Below are positions 14,831-22,716 of a DNA stretch of 64,000 nucleotides, one piece after another. The DNA lies in contig CAZUJF010000023.1 of the NCBI GenBank assembly GCA_964619955.1, forward strand, positions 14,068-78,067. The letters run 5' to 3'. This DNA comes from JACQFK01 sp964619955. GTDB lineage: Bacteria; Planctomycetota; MHYJ01; JACPRB01. Each line of letters opens with the position of its first letter. Within the stretch, counting starts at the first letter, position 1. The notes beneath the pieces were generated by a model. It had not been told where the DNA came from. It searched no databases and was given only the letters and a program-made list of their open reading frames with translations. The position numbers were made by a program, and so were the translations under genes.

Positions 14831-16386
14831 TCCGTCACCACCAGGCGCCTCGGAACCCAGTCGGCCAGGGCCCCCGGCGCGCGCCGCCGCCGCACGGGTT
14901 CCCGGATGATCCAGTCGGCGGCGAGCGCATACTCCGCCGTGGCGTGGCCGTAGCCGTCGAGGAAGTCCGGGTAGGAGCGCAGGATCTTTTCGGCGCAGCG
15001 GCGCTGCCGGTCCTCGCCCCGCAGGCGCCAGAGGCGCCCGAAGACGTCCGCCGCCAGACCGCTCTCCGGAAGCTTGCGCCGCCGCTTCGCGAGATCCCCG
15101 CGGCCCGGGGCGTCCACGGCGCGGTCCACGAGCCCGCCGTCCGCCTCCGACCAGAAGCGCCGCAGCACATCCTCCATCATGCGGTCCGCCGCGTCGAACC
15201 AGCGGGCCTCGCCCGTGTGCTCGTGCGCATCCAGCAGCGCGCCGGCGAGGGCGATGGGATCCCGCGCCAGCACGAACAGCCTGGGCGCTCCGTCGTGGTA
15301 ATGCGCGACCGCGCCGTCGCGGACGCACTCCCGGAGCAGCCAGTCCAGCCCGCGGAGCGCGGGTTCGGCCCAGGCCTCGTCGCCGCTCACCTGCGCCGCG
15401 CGCAGGAACGCGCCCGCCATGGCCGCCGACGCCGTCGTGAACACGGTCCGGTCGACGGCGGGCGCCGGCTTCCCCGTCCGCTTCCGGGGCTCGAGGGCGT
15501 AGTACTCGTCGTCGCCCGCCTGGCTGCCCGCAAAGACGCCGCGTGCGGGATCCAGCAGCACGTCCCGCGCCCAGCCCAGCGCGTGCAGGGCCTTCGCCCG
15601 GTACTTGGGCTGGCCGAGAATCCCCGCCGCATCGAGGTAGAGCCTGGCCAGCTGGGCGTTGTCCTCGCAGAGCTTCTCGGTGCGCGCGACGGACCAAAGA
15701 TTGTTCGTGGCATAGTGGAAGAAGCCGCCGTTCACGGCGTCGTACATGCCGCGCTCAGACATCGCGTCGAGGGTCTTCAGCAGCACCGTCGCGAAATCCG
15801 GCCCCTGCGTCTCGAACCAGGCCTGGAGCACCACCCGCAGCGAGGCCGGCAGGGGCTGCTTGGGGGCCTCGCCGAAGCCGCCGTGCAGGGAGTCGTGCGT
15901 CGCCGCGATCCCGCGCACCGTCTTCCGGAAGATCTCGATCGTGAGGTCCGCCACGCCGCTCAGGGGGGACTCCAGGACCTCCTCGACCTTCGCGTCGCGC
16001 CGCGCGATCTCCTCCGCGAGCCGGGATTTGTTCAGGAGGTACCCGGACTTGAGCTGGACCAGCAGCTGCTTCATCTGGTCGCGGGTGACGATCGTCGTCC
16101 CGCCCATGAGCAGGCCCGAGGGCGTCAGGAACCCCGTCGTCGGCCAGCCCCCGAGGTTGTAACGGTCGTTCAGATCCGGACGGCGCTCGGAGTCCACCCG
16201 CACCGCGACGTAATCCCGGGCGAGCAGTTCGGCGACCTCGGGATCCCGGTAGACGGTCTCGTCCATGACCCGGCAGCCGTAGGACCAGGGGGCCATGAGG
16301 TCGAGCACGATGGGCTTGTCCTCGGCCTCGGCCTTGAGGAAGGCCTCCTCGGACCACTCGAACCAGCGGACGGGGGTGTCGGCCAT
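14827..16386 (-). CDS. YyaL/SSP411-like protein: thioredoxin domain plus alpha/alpha-barrel
   Basis: A 519-residue protein. Residues 1-110 are a thioredoxin-fold DUF255-like domain (KPIVLDLMAPWSYGCRVMD, then GWPTTGFLTPSG). The rest is an alpha/alpha-toroid like AGE epimerases (GGFGEAPKQPLP, GGFFHYATNNLW, EDNAQLARLYLDA). In most relatives the active site is a CxxC or WCHVM motif; here it reads WSYGC with a single Cys38. The role of the family is poorly defined. The ATG overlaps the FmdB-like stop (TGATG). It is cytoplasmic by sequence. Confidence 0.8.
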   Translation of the reverse strand: MADTPVRWFEWSEEAFLKAEAEDKPIVLDLMAPWSYGCRVMDETVYRDPEVAELLARDYVAVRVDSERRPDLNDRYNLGGWPTTGFLTPSGLLMGGTTIVTRDQMKQLLVQLKSGYLLNKSRLAEEIARRDAKVEEVLESPLSGVADLTIEIFRKTVRGIAATHDSLHGGFGEAPKQPLPASLRVVLQAWFETQGPDFATVLLKTLDAMSERGMYDAVNGGFFHYATNNLWSVARTEKLCEDNAQLARLYLDAAGILGQPKYRAKALHALGWARDVLLDPARGVFAGSQAGDDEYYALEPRKRTGKPAPAVDRTVFTTASAAMAGAFLRAAQVSGDEAWAEPALRGLDWLLRECVRDGAVAHYHDGAPRLFVLARDPIALAGALLDAHEHTGEARWFDAADRMMEDVLRRFWSEADGGLVDRAVDAPGRGDLAKRRRKLPESGLAADVFGRLWRLRGEDRQRRCAEKILRSYPDFLDGYGHATAEYALAADWIIREPVRRRRAPGALADWVPRRLVVTE

Positions 16387-16610
16387 CAGACCTTCGCGCT
16401 GCAGATGGCGCAGCCGCCCGCGCCGCAGCTGCAGAGGGGGCCCGAAAGACCCCGCTCCTCCGCGGCTCCCAGATTGAGACCGAACACCGAATACTTCCGG
16501 ACGACCTTCTTCGAACCGCACTTCGAACAGGCGATCTTCTGCCTGTCCTGGCGGACCAGCACCTCGAAGGCGGCCTTGCACTTCCCGCAGTGGTACTCGT
16601 AGACGGGCAT
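16386..16610 (-). CDS. FmdB-type zinc-ribbon regulatory protein
   Basis: A 74-residue protein beginning MPVYEYHCGKCKAAFEVLV and continuing KIACSKCGS, the zinc ribbon of the FmdB/DUF family. It ends with CSCGAGGCAIC, a second Cys cluster. These are small putative regulators with unknown targets. It is the first gene of the operon running down to 11221. A TAGAAT (plus-strand complement 16618-16623) ends 7 bases before the ATG and no Shine-Dalgarno is present, so the mRNA is likely leaderless. Confidence 0.88.
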   Translation of the reverse strand: MPVYEYHCGKCKAAFEVLVRQDRQKIACSKCGSKKVVRKYSVFGLNLGAAEERGLSGPLCSCGAGGCAICSAKV

Positions 16611-16617
16611 AAACTCG

Positions 16618-16623
16618 ATTCTA
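16618..16623 (-). promoter_or_regulatory. -10 element of the FmdB-YyaL-queG operon
   Basis: TAGAAT on the minus strand, 7 bases upstream of the ATG at 16610. It is one member of the start-proximal -10 set seen throughout the window. Confidence 0.55.
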
Positions 16624-16651
16624 TGGGGCCGGGAGGCGACTTTCCAGAAGC

Positions 16652-17185
16652 CTAAATCTGGCGGAGGACCGGCTGGCCCTCCATCCGGTCGGGTCCGAGG
16701 TAGGTCGGGCGAGTCTGCACCCCGAGGTGGTCGGCGTAGGAGCCGTCCGGCCAGAGGATGACGACCGCGTCCTTCTGGACGCAGACCTCCTCGCAGAGCT
16801 TGCAGCCGATGCAGTCCTTGGCCTTGGTGTTGCGCGCGACGGCGAAGAACTCGGAGGGGTTCTGGGGCACGACCATTTCGAGGCAGTCGAAGGGGCAGAC
16901 GTCGACGCACCATTCGCAGCCGGTGCAGTTCTCCTCGCGGACCACGGCGACGGGGCGCTTCTTGGCCTCGATCTTCGCCTCGATGAGGCCGTCCTCGTTC
17001 TGGATGCAGTCCACGGGGCAGTAGCTCGCGCAGACGCCGCACTCGATGCACGAGGGCGGGGCGATGATGTGCAGATCCTTGGTCTTGGCGACGGTGCCGG
17101 CCTCGCCGCCCCAGATGCAGGGCACGGGGCACTTCTTCGCGCAGATGGTGCAGCCGATGCACTCGTTGTTGATGTAGTACGGCAT
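16652..17185 (-). CDS. Four-cluster polyferredoxin
   Basis: A 177-residue soluble protein with four CxxCxxCxxxC motifs: Cys 9/12/15/19, 46/49/52/56, 87/90/93/97 and 125/128/131/135. The first three end in Cys-Pro plus a further Cys, as in bacterial ferredoxins; the last ends CV. Each should hold a [4Fe-4S] cluster. It is separated by two bases from the upstream NuoI-like fusion gene and probably cotranscribed. Its role is an electron wire, but the donor and acceptor enzymes are not in the window. No dehydrogenase or hydrogenase gene adjoins it. Confidence 0.9.
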   Translation of the reverse strand: MPYYINNECIGCTICAKKCPVPCIWGGEAGTVAKTKDLHIIAPPSCIECGVCASYCPVDCIQNEDGLIEAKIEAKKRPVAVVREENCTGCEWCVDVCPFDCLEMVVPQNPSEFFAVARNTKAKDCIGCKLCEEVCVQKDAVVILWPDGSYADHLGVQTRPTYLGPDRMEGQPVLRQI

Positions 17186-17187
17186 GG

Positions 17188-18006
17188 CTACTTCTTGATC
17201 TCGTACTTGATCACGTTGACGGGGCAGCCGGAGGCGGCCTCGATGATCTTCTCGGACATCGTCGGCCACTGGGCCTGGCTGGCGAGCTGGACGACGCTCG
17301 TGGTCTCGCCGACGTTGAAGACCTCGCCGGCGGTGTCCTCGCAGAGATCGCAGACGATGCAGCCGGGGATGATCCAGACCTTCTCGACGCTGCCGGTCTT
17401 GCCGTTGTCGGCCTTGCCGCCGATGCCGCTCTCGACGGCGTTGCCGTCGCCGTCGGTCCCGCCGCCCGCGGGGGCGGAGGCGGGGGCCGCCGCCGGAGCC
17501 GTCGCCGTCGCCGCGGCGGCCGCCGGCTTGGGGGCGGGTTTGGCGGCGGGCTTCTCCTGCTTGGGCTTGGCGTTGGGGTTGGTGACCTTGTTCTCGGAAT
17601 GGGTCCAGTCGATGACCTGCCCCACGCGGTTGTACGTGGAGTTCTCGTATTCGGCGGTGTGCCAGATGGCGATCGTGGGGCAGGGCTCGGAGCAGAGCCC
17701 GCAATACATGCACTTCTGGTAGTCGATCTCGAAGCGGGAGGCGACCTTGCCGCTCTTGCCCGCCTCGCGATGCCACTCGATCGTGATGCAGTCCACCGGA
17801 CAGGCCTTGGCGCAGAGCTCGCAGACGATGCAGGCGTCCATGTCGACCTTGAGCAGGCCGCGGAACGAAGCCGGCATCACCCACTTCTCATCGGGGTAAT
17901 GCATGGTCACCGGGGCCTCGAACATGTGACGCATGGTGATCCGCATGCCGGTCACCACCGTCAGGAGGCCCTTGACCATCCCGGACGCCCAGTTGATCAC
18001 GCCCAT
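17188..18006 (-). CDS. NuoI-like two-cluster protein fused to a C-terminal ferredoxin domain
   Basis: A 272-residue protein. Residues 1-125 match the NADH-dehydrogenase subunit I type: an amphipathic N-terminus (MVKGLLTVVTGMRITMRHMF), then Cys59/62/65/69 and 99/102/105/109 for two [4Fe-4S] clusters. Residues 145-200 are a long Ala/Pro/Lys linker. Residues 205-272 form a single-cluster ferredoxin (Cys216/219/222 and 261, CIVCDLC then CPVNVI). The ATG at 18006 is preferred over a GTG at 18015 because TATAAA ends 9 bases before it. It pairs with the polyferredoxin at 16652. No other complex I subunit is present, so it is not part of a nuo operon here. Confidence 0.85.
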   Translation of the reverse strand: MGVINWASGMVKGLLTVVTGMRITMRHMFEAPVTMHYPDEKWVMPASFRGLLKVDMDACIVCELCAKACPVDCITIEWHREAGKSGKVASRFEIDYQKCMYCGLCSEPCPTIAIWHTAEYENSTYNRVGQVIDWTHSENKVTNPNAKPKQEKPAAKPAPKPAAAAATATAPAAAPASAPAGGGTDGDGNAVESGIGGKADNGKTGSVEKVWIIPGCIVCDLCEDTAGEVFNVGETTSVVQLASQAQWPTMSEKIIEAASGCPVNVIKYEIKK

Positions 18007-18015
18007 CTGCCCCAC

Positions 18016-18021
18016 TTTATA
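18016..18021 (-). promoter_or_regulatory. Extended -10 of the NuoI-ferredoxin operon
   Basis: The minus strand reads TGCTATAAA, with the hexamer TATAAA (plus-strand TTTATA 18016-18021) 9 bases before the ATG at 18006. Confidence 0.55.
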
Positions 18022-18072
18022 GCATCAGCCCCGGGGCGAGGCAAGCAGTCCGCGGGGTCGTTCCCGGGCCGG

Positions 18073-21000
18073 TCAGCGCAAGGTGGCGAGGTAGGCCACC
18101 AGGTCCCTCAATTCCCTGCGCCCGAGCGCCTTGGCGGCCTCCTCGGGCATCGCGGAGAGCCCCTGCCTCCGGGCCTGGATCCCCGCGAGGGGGATCCGCT
18201 TCCGGGTTCCGTCCGCGAGCAGCAGGCGCAGCTCGCCGCCGGCCTCCTGCTCGACCCGTCCGGTCTCGACCTCGCCGCTGCGCAGCTGCACGACCGTCTG
18301 GGCGAAACCGTCCGCGATCTGCCGGTTGGGCAGGACGATCGCCTCCAGCAGATATTCCGGCGTCTTCTTCGAGGCGATTCCCGCCAGCGGCGGCCCCACC
18401 TCCCCGCCGCGATCCCCGACCTTGTGGCACTTGATGCACCCCGCCTCGACCTTCTCGCTGAAGATCCTCCGGCCCGCCTCGGGATCGCCCCCCTCCAGCG
18501 AGGGCCTCCAGACCGCCAGCGGATCGTCCTTCGGCAGGGCCGCCTCCCGGCGCGCGAGCAGCCCGCGGAGCCCGCTCTTGCGGGACGCCGCCTCGAGCAG
18601 GTCGAGCTCCAACGCCGCCGGCCAGCGGCCGCCCAGCAGGGCCTCCAGGAATTCCCCCAGGATCCGCTCCGGCTCCGGCCCTTCCCGGCGGCCCAGCGCG
18701 GCGAGCGCGGCCTGGCGCAGGCGCAGGGAGGCGTCTCCCGCGGCCGCCCGGGCCAGGACCGCCGCATCCGTCGTCCGTCCCAGGACCTCCCGCCTCACCC
18801 CCTCGTCGGGATCCGACAGCGCCCCGGCCAGCAGGTCCCGCAGCCTCGGATCCCCGAGCGCGTCCAGGGCCGCCAGGGCCGCCGCGCGGACGCGCGGCGA
18901 GGCGGCCGCCCAGTGGCCCGCCCCGAGGGCCGCACGGGCCTCGCCCGGGTCACGCCCCGGGATCGGACGCCAGAGCCCCAGGACCCGGTCGCGGCCGGAG
19001 GGATTCCTCCAGGCGCCCAGCGCGGCCAAGGCCTCCTTGCGCAGCGCCTCGGGAGCGTCGACCCTTGCGGCGAAGGCGCCCAGGGCCGCCGCCCGGCCCG
19101 TCCGGGCCGCCGCGTTCAGCGCCCGGAGCAGCGCCCGTTCCGGCGCCGAAGGCCGCTCGAGCAGCCCCGCCAGCGCGGGCATCGCCGCTTCGATCGGCAC
19201 GTCGTGGATCGCCCGGGCCGCCTCCAGGACCAGCGCCGGCTCCGGATCCTCCAGAAGTTCCGCCGCCTCGGGCCGCCCCAGCCGCCGCAGCGCCAGCAGC
19301 GCCGCCAGCCGGACCGGCACCGCGGGATCCCGCAGCGCGCGCTTCAGGTCCTCCGGGTCGGCGGCGCCCGCGAGCCCCATCACCCCGGCGTGCCGCAGGA
19401 AGGCGTCCCGGTCCGCGTTCTCCCGGAGCATGTCCAGGAGCGGCCCCGTCGCGCCCCGCGCCCGGAGGCGCCCCAGGGCGATCGCCGCGAAGTAGCGGAC
19501 CCGCGGACTCGCGTCGCCCAGGAGCGGAAGGAGCGGATCCGGGGGGGCCCCGAGCTCCCCGGCGACCTTGGCCGCCTGGGCGCGGACCTCGGCATCCCCG
19601 TCGGCGAGAAGCGCCGCGACGGGACGCAGCGCCCCCAGCTGACCCAGTCCCCAGATCGCCTGCAGCCGGGCCGGCAGCGGCCCGCCGGCCGCCGCCCTGG
19701 ATTCCAGAACTCCGGCCTCCTTCCGCCGCACCAGTTCGAACTGGGCCTCAAGCCGGATGCGACGGTCCGCATGGCCCAGCCACGCCGCGAGTTCCGCGGG
19801 GGCCTTGCCGTCCATGCCTTCCGCCAGGAGCCGCTTCACCTCGAGCAGCGCCGGATCGGCCAGGCGGGCGGGATCGAAAACGCGGTGGAGGCGGCCTTTC
19901 TGGTGGCGCTTCCAGCCCTCGCCCCATTCGGAGACGTACAGCGCCCCCTCGGGCCCGAACTCCACGTCGGTCGGCCAGAGGTTGCCGAGGAGTTCCTTCA
20001 CATCGACGACCTCGAAGCCGGCCCCGCGCGGGCGGGTTTTCCAGGTCAGCACGTTGCCCGGGAAGTTCGCGAGGAAGAACGCGTCCTCGTAGCCGGCGGG
20101 AAGCGCGGCGACGCCGGGATGGACGGTGAACCCCGAAGGACCGTGCCCGACATGCGCGACGGGCGGCACCTGCGACGGGGCGCTGCGGGACGCCTCCAGC
20201 GTCCACAGCCCCTCGGCCATCCAGGGACCCGCCGCGGGCATGAACTGGTAGCCGATCCGCCATCCCGTGTCGCCGCCCTCGGCGACATAGACGAGGCGGG
20301 CGCGGTCCCCGGCGTCGCAGTTGTTGTCGCCGGTCCAGAGATTTCCGAAGGCGTCGAAGACGAGTTCCTGCGGGTTCCGCAATCCGGTCGCGTAGATCTC
20401 GAGGTCCGAGCCGTCGGGCTGGCAGCGCAAGACCGCGCCCGTGTCCGGGAGGTCCAGCACCCGGCCCCCCGTCTCGACGTGCAGGCCGCGGTCCCCCACG
20501 CTGAAATACAGGCGGCCGTCGGGGCCGAGGACGAGCCCGTGAAGGTCGTGACCCACGTACCCCTGATGCACGCCGTAGCCGGTGTGCAGGACGCGACGTC
20601 CGTCCTCCCGGCCGTCGCGCTTCCCGTCCCGGAGCAGCCAGAGGTTGGGGATGTCGGCGAACCAGATCTCCCCCCGCCGGGCCAGGATGCCGGAGGCCAG
20701 CCCGTCGGTCGGGTGGTTGAAGCCCTCGGCGAAGACGACGGAGCGCTCGGCCCGGCCGTCCCCGTCGGCGTCCTCCAGAAAGCGGATCCGCTCCGATTCG
20801 ACGAGCGTTTCCGCCTTGGGCCCGAGCCACTTCCGGTACATGGCCAGGCGGTCGGCCACGCTGCGGGCGGCGAGGTCGTCGTCGACCCAGGCGGGATAAC
20901 CCCGGATGTCGTACGAGGAGCTCTGCCAGCGGTGCGTCTCGGCCACGTAGACGCGGCCGCGCTCGTCGAGGGTGAACGCGACGGGGTTCATGAGCTGCGG

Positions 21001-21165
21001 CTCGCCGGCGAATAGGGCGGCCTTGAGCCCCGGGGCGAGGCGGAGCCTCCGGACGGAGGCCTCCGCCTCGGGGCCGGGCGCCTCCTGGGCGCCGGCGGCG
21101 GGCGGCGGCAGGAGGAGGGCGGCGGCCGCCAGGATCCGCGACATCCACGCAACCCGGTTATTCAT
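18073..21165 (-). CDS. PVC-type membrane-associated dehydrogenase with HEAT repeats and C-terminal heme c domain
   Basis: About 1030 residues. N-terminal signal peptide (MSRILAAAALLLPPPAAGA), then a beta-propeller of the TIGR02604 Pirellula/Verrucomicrobium dehydrogenase type (FTLDERGRVYVAETHRW, FNHPTDGL, GDNNCDAGDRARLVYVAE, GYEDAFFLANFPGN). Next come about ten HEAT repeats (residues 450-830) and a TIGR02603 heme domain with CIKCH near residue 890. Known for the family: periplasmic sugar or aldehyde oxidation of uncertain substrate, common in planctomycetes. Start: ATG at 21165; an in-frame GTG at 21174 is possible. It is divergent from the Tat-exported Gfo/Idh/MocA gene, a typical planctomycete partner. 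Confidence 0.92.
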   Translation of the reverse strand: MNNRVAWMSRILAAAALLLPPPAAGAQEAPGPEAEASVRRLRLAPGLKAALFAGEPQLMNPVAFTLDERGRVYVAETHRWQSSSYDIRGYPAWVDDDLAARSVADRLAMYRKWLGPKAETLVESERIRFLEDADGDGRAERSVVFAEGFNHPTDGLASGILARRGEIWFADIPNLWLLRDGKRDGREDGRRVLHTGYGVHQGYVGHDLHGLVLGPDGRLYFSVGDRGLHVETGGRVLDLPDTGAVLRCQPDGSDLEIYATGLRNPQELVFDAFGNLWTGDNNCDAGDRARLVYVAEGGDTGWRIGYQFMPAAGPWMAEGLWTLEASRSAPSQVPPVAHVGHGPSGFTVHPGVAALPAGYEDAFFLANFPGNVLTWKTRPRGAGFEVVDVKELLGNLWPTDVEFGPEGALYVSEWGEGWKRHQKGRLHRVFDPARLADPALLEVKRLLAEGMDGKAPAELAAWLGHADRRIRLEAQFELVRRKEAGVLESRAAAGGPLPARLQAIWGLGQLGALRPVAALLADGDAEVRAQAAKVAGELGAPPDPLLPLLGDASPRVRYFAAIALGRLRARGATGPLLDMLRENADRDAFLRHAGVMGLAGAADPEDLKRALRDPAVPVRLAALLALRRLGRPEAAELLEDPEPALVLEAARAIHDVPIEAAMPALAGLLERPSAPERALLRALNAAARTGRAAALGAFAARVDAPEALRKEALAALGAWRNPSGRDRVLGLWRPIPGRDPGEARAALGAGHWAAASPRVRAAALAALDALGDPRLRDLLAGALSDPDEGVRREVLGRTTDAAVLARAAAGDASLRLRQAALAALGRREGPEPERILGEFLEALLGGRWPAALELDLLEAASRKSGLRGLLARREAALPKDDPLAVWRPSLEGGDPEAGRRIFSEKVEAGCIKCHKVGDRGGEVGPPLAGIASKKTPEYLLEAIVLPNRQIADGFAQTVVQLRSGEVETGRVEQEAGGELRLLLADGTRKRIPLAGIQARRQGLSAMPEEAAKALGRRELRDLVAYLATLR

Positions 21166-21341
21166 AGGATGCACCGAAGCAGGAGCGGAAAGCTCCGCTT
21201 CTTCAACGCCCGCTGGGCGCCCGTCGTCTCAATCCCGCCGACGCCGCCATTTGCTTTACCGTGTTACTTATAGGGGGCCTCCGGTGTTAGATCTCCGGGG
21301 GACCGCCCCCGGATCGCCGGATGCCCGTTGGAGGACGCCGC
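21166..21341. other. Divergent intergenic region
   Basis: A 176-base region upstream of both the heme dehydrogenase and the Gfo/Idh/MocA gene. It has an A/T-rich patch (TTGCTTTACCGTGTTACTTATAGG from 21251) with GTGTTA occurring twice, 23 bases apart. No convincing -35/-10 pair with correct spacing was found for either gene. A shared regulatory site is plausible but unproven. Confidence 0.35.
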
Positions 21342-22712
21342 ATGTCCCATCGCCTCTCCTGGTCGCGCCGCCGCTTCCTCAAGACCGCGGCCGCCGCGCC
21401 GCTGTTCATCCCCGGACCCGCGCTGGGGCTCTGCGGGGCGGTGGCCCCCAGCGAACGGATCACGTACGGATTCGTGGGCTGCGGGTCGCACGCGCGGGAC
21501 TGGAACCTGAAACAGGTCTTCCGGTGCAAGGACGCCCAGGTGGTGGCGCTCTGCGACGTGGACTCCCAGCACCTCGCCAAGGCGCGGGAGCAGGTCGAGA
21601 AGCACTACGGGGAGGCTCTCGGCGCCTCCTTCAAGGGCGTCCACACCACCGGCGATTTCAGGGAGCTCGTCCAGCGCCCGGACGTGGACGTGGTCTACAA
21701 CGGAACCCCCGACCACTGGCACGTCCTCCCCTCGATCCTCGCGATGAAGGCGGGCAAGGACGTGATCTGCGAGAAGCCCCTCACCCTCTTCGTGGAGGAA
21801 GGCCGGGCCCTGGTGGCGGCGGCGAAGCAGACCGGGCGGGTGACGCAGACCGCCTCGGAGAACCGGTCCATCGACACCTACATCCAGCTCGTCGAGCTCG
21901 TGCGGAACGGGCGCATGGGCCGCCTGCAGCACATCCGGGTCTCGCTGCCCTCCGGGCGGGGCACGCGCGACGTCAAGAAGCACCGCCTCGAGCCGGAGCC
22001 GGTTCCCCCGCATCTCGACTACGAGATGTGGCTGGGCCAGGCCCCCGCGGCCCCCTACTGCCCCGGGCGCGTCCACTGGAACTACCGCTGGAACCGAGAC
22101 ACCTCCGGCGGGATGCTGGCCGACTGGGGGGCGCACCTCATCGACGTGGCCCAATGGGGCAACGACACGGAGCGCGGCGGCGTCGTGGAGATCGAAGGCA
22201 AGGGCGAGTTCCCCCCGCAGACCGACGTCTGGAACACCGCCGTCTCCTTCGCCCTGCACGCCCGCTACGCCAACGGCGTCACGCTGGAGATCGTGAGCGA
22301 GGGGCCCGGCGTCCGTTTCGAAGGCAGCGAGGGATGGATCGAGTGCGGCACCTGGCGCGCGCCGCTCCGGGCCAGCCGTCCGGAACTCCTGGCGCCGCTG
22401 GGCCCCGACGCGCGGCCGGTCTTCCGCCCCAGCGAGGTCGTCCTGGCCGGCGACGGAGGCAAGGGGGGCGAGCACCGGAACTTCATCGACAGCGTCAAGG
22501 CCCGGACGCCCGCCTACGCCCCCTTCGAGGTGGGCCACCGCACCATCACGATCGCGCACATCGGCACCATCGCCATGCTGCTCGGAAGGAAGCTCGCGTG
22601 GGATCCCGCGGCGGAACGCTTCACCGGGGACGACGAGGCCAACCGCATGCTCGGCCGGCCCCAGCGCGAACCCTGGAGCCTCGCCCGGGTGGATTCCTGG
22701 CTGAAGAAGTGA
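21342..22712 (+). CDS. Tat-exported Gfo/Idh/MocA family oxidoreductase
   Basis: A 456-residue enzyme. The N-terminus carries a twin-arginine signal (SWSRRRFLKTAAAAP), then a Rossmann start (YGFVGCGSHARDW), the family EKPL motif (ICEKPLTLF), the substrate-side GGMLADWGAHLIDVAQW and a C-terminal FIDSVKARTPAYAPFEVGHR. Tat export of an NAD(P)-dependent family member is a planctomycete hallmark; the cofactor must be loaded before export. The start at 21342 follows GGAGGA, 7 bases upstream; an ATG at 21321 precedes this ribosome-binding site. Its substrate is probably a sugar or polyol. It is divergent from the heme dehydrogenase. Confidence 0.93.
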   Translation: MSHRLSWSRRRFLKTAAAAPLFIPGPALGLCGAVAPSERITYGFVGCGSHARDWNLKQVFRCKDAQVVALCDVDSQHLAKAREQVEKHYGEALGASFKGVHTTGDFRELVQRPDVDVVYNGTPDHWHVLPSILAMKAGKDVICEKPLTLFVEEGRALVAAAKQTGRVTQTASENRSIDTYIQLVELVRNGRMGRLQHIRVSLPSGRGTRDVKKHRLEPEPVPPHLDYEMWLGQAPAAPYCPGRVHWNYRWNRDTSGGMLADWGAHLIDVAQWGNDTERGGVVEIEGKGEFPPQTDVWNTAVSFALHARYANGVTLEIVSEGPGVRFEGSEGWIECGTWRAPLRASRPELLAPLGPDARPVFRPSEVVLAGDGGKGGEHRNFIDSVKARTPAYAPFEVGHRTITIAHIGTIAMLLGRKLAWDPAAERFTGDDEANRMLGRPQREPWSLARVDSWLKK

Positions 22713-22716
22713 CGCC

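Noticed and set aside
17599..21015. Plus-strand frame of over 1100 codons opposite the heme dehydrogenase.
   Set aside because: It is a shadow of the dehydrogenase HEAT repeats and NuoI-like gene; composition is biased and no motifs occur.
21166..21341. Strong promoter in the divergent region upstream of the heme dehydrogenase.
   Set aside because: Candidate boxes (TTGCTT and TATAGG) are only 12 bases apart and do not fit a standard spacing.
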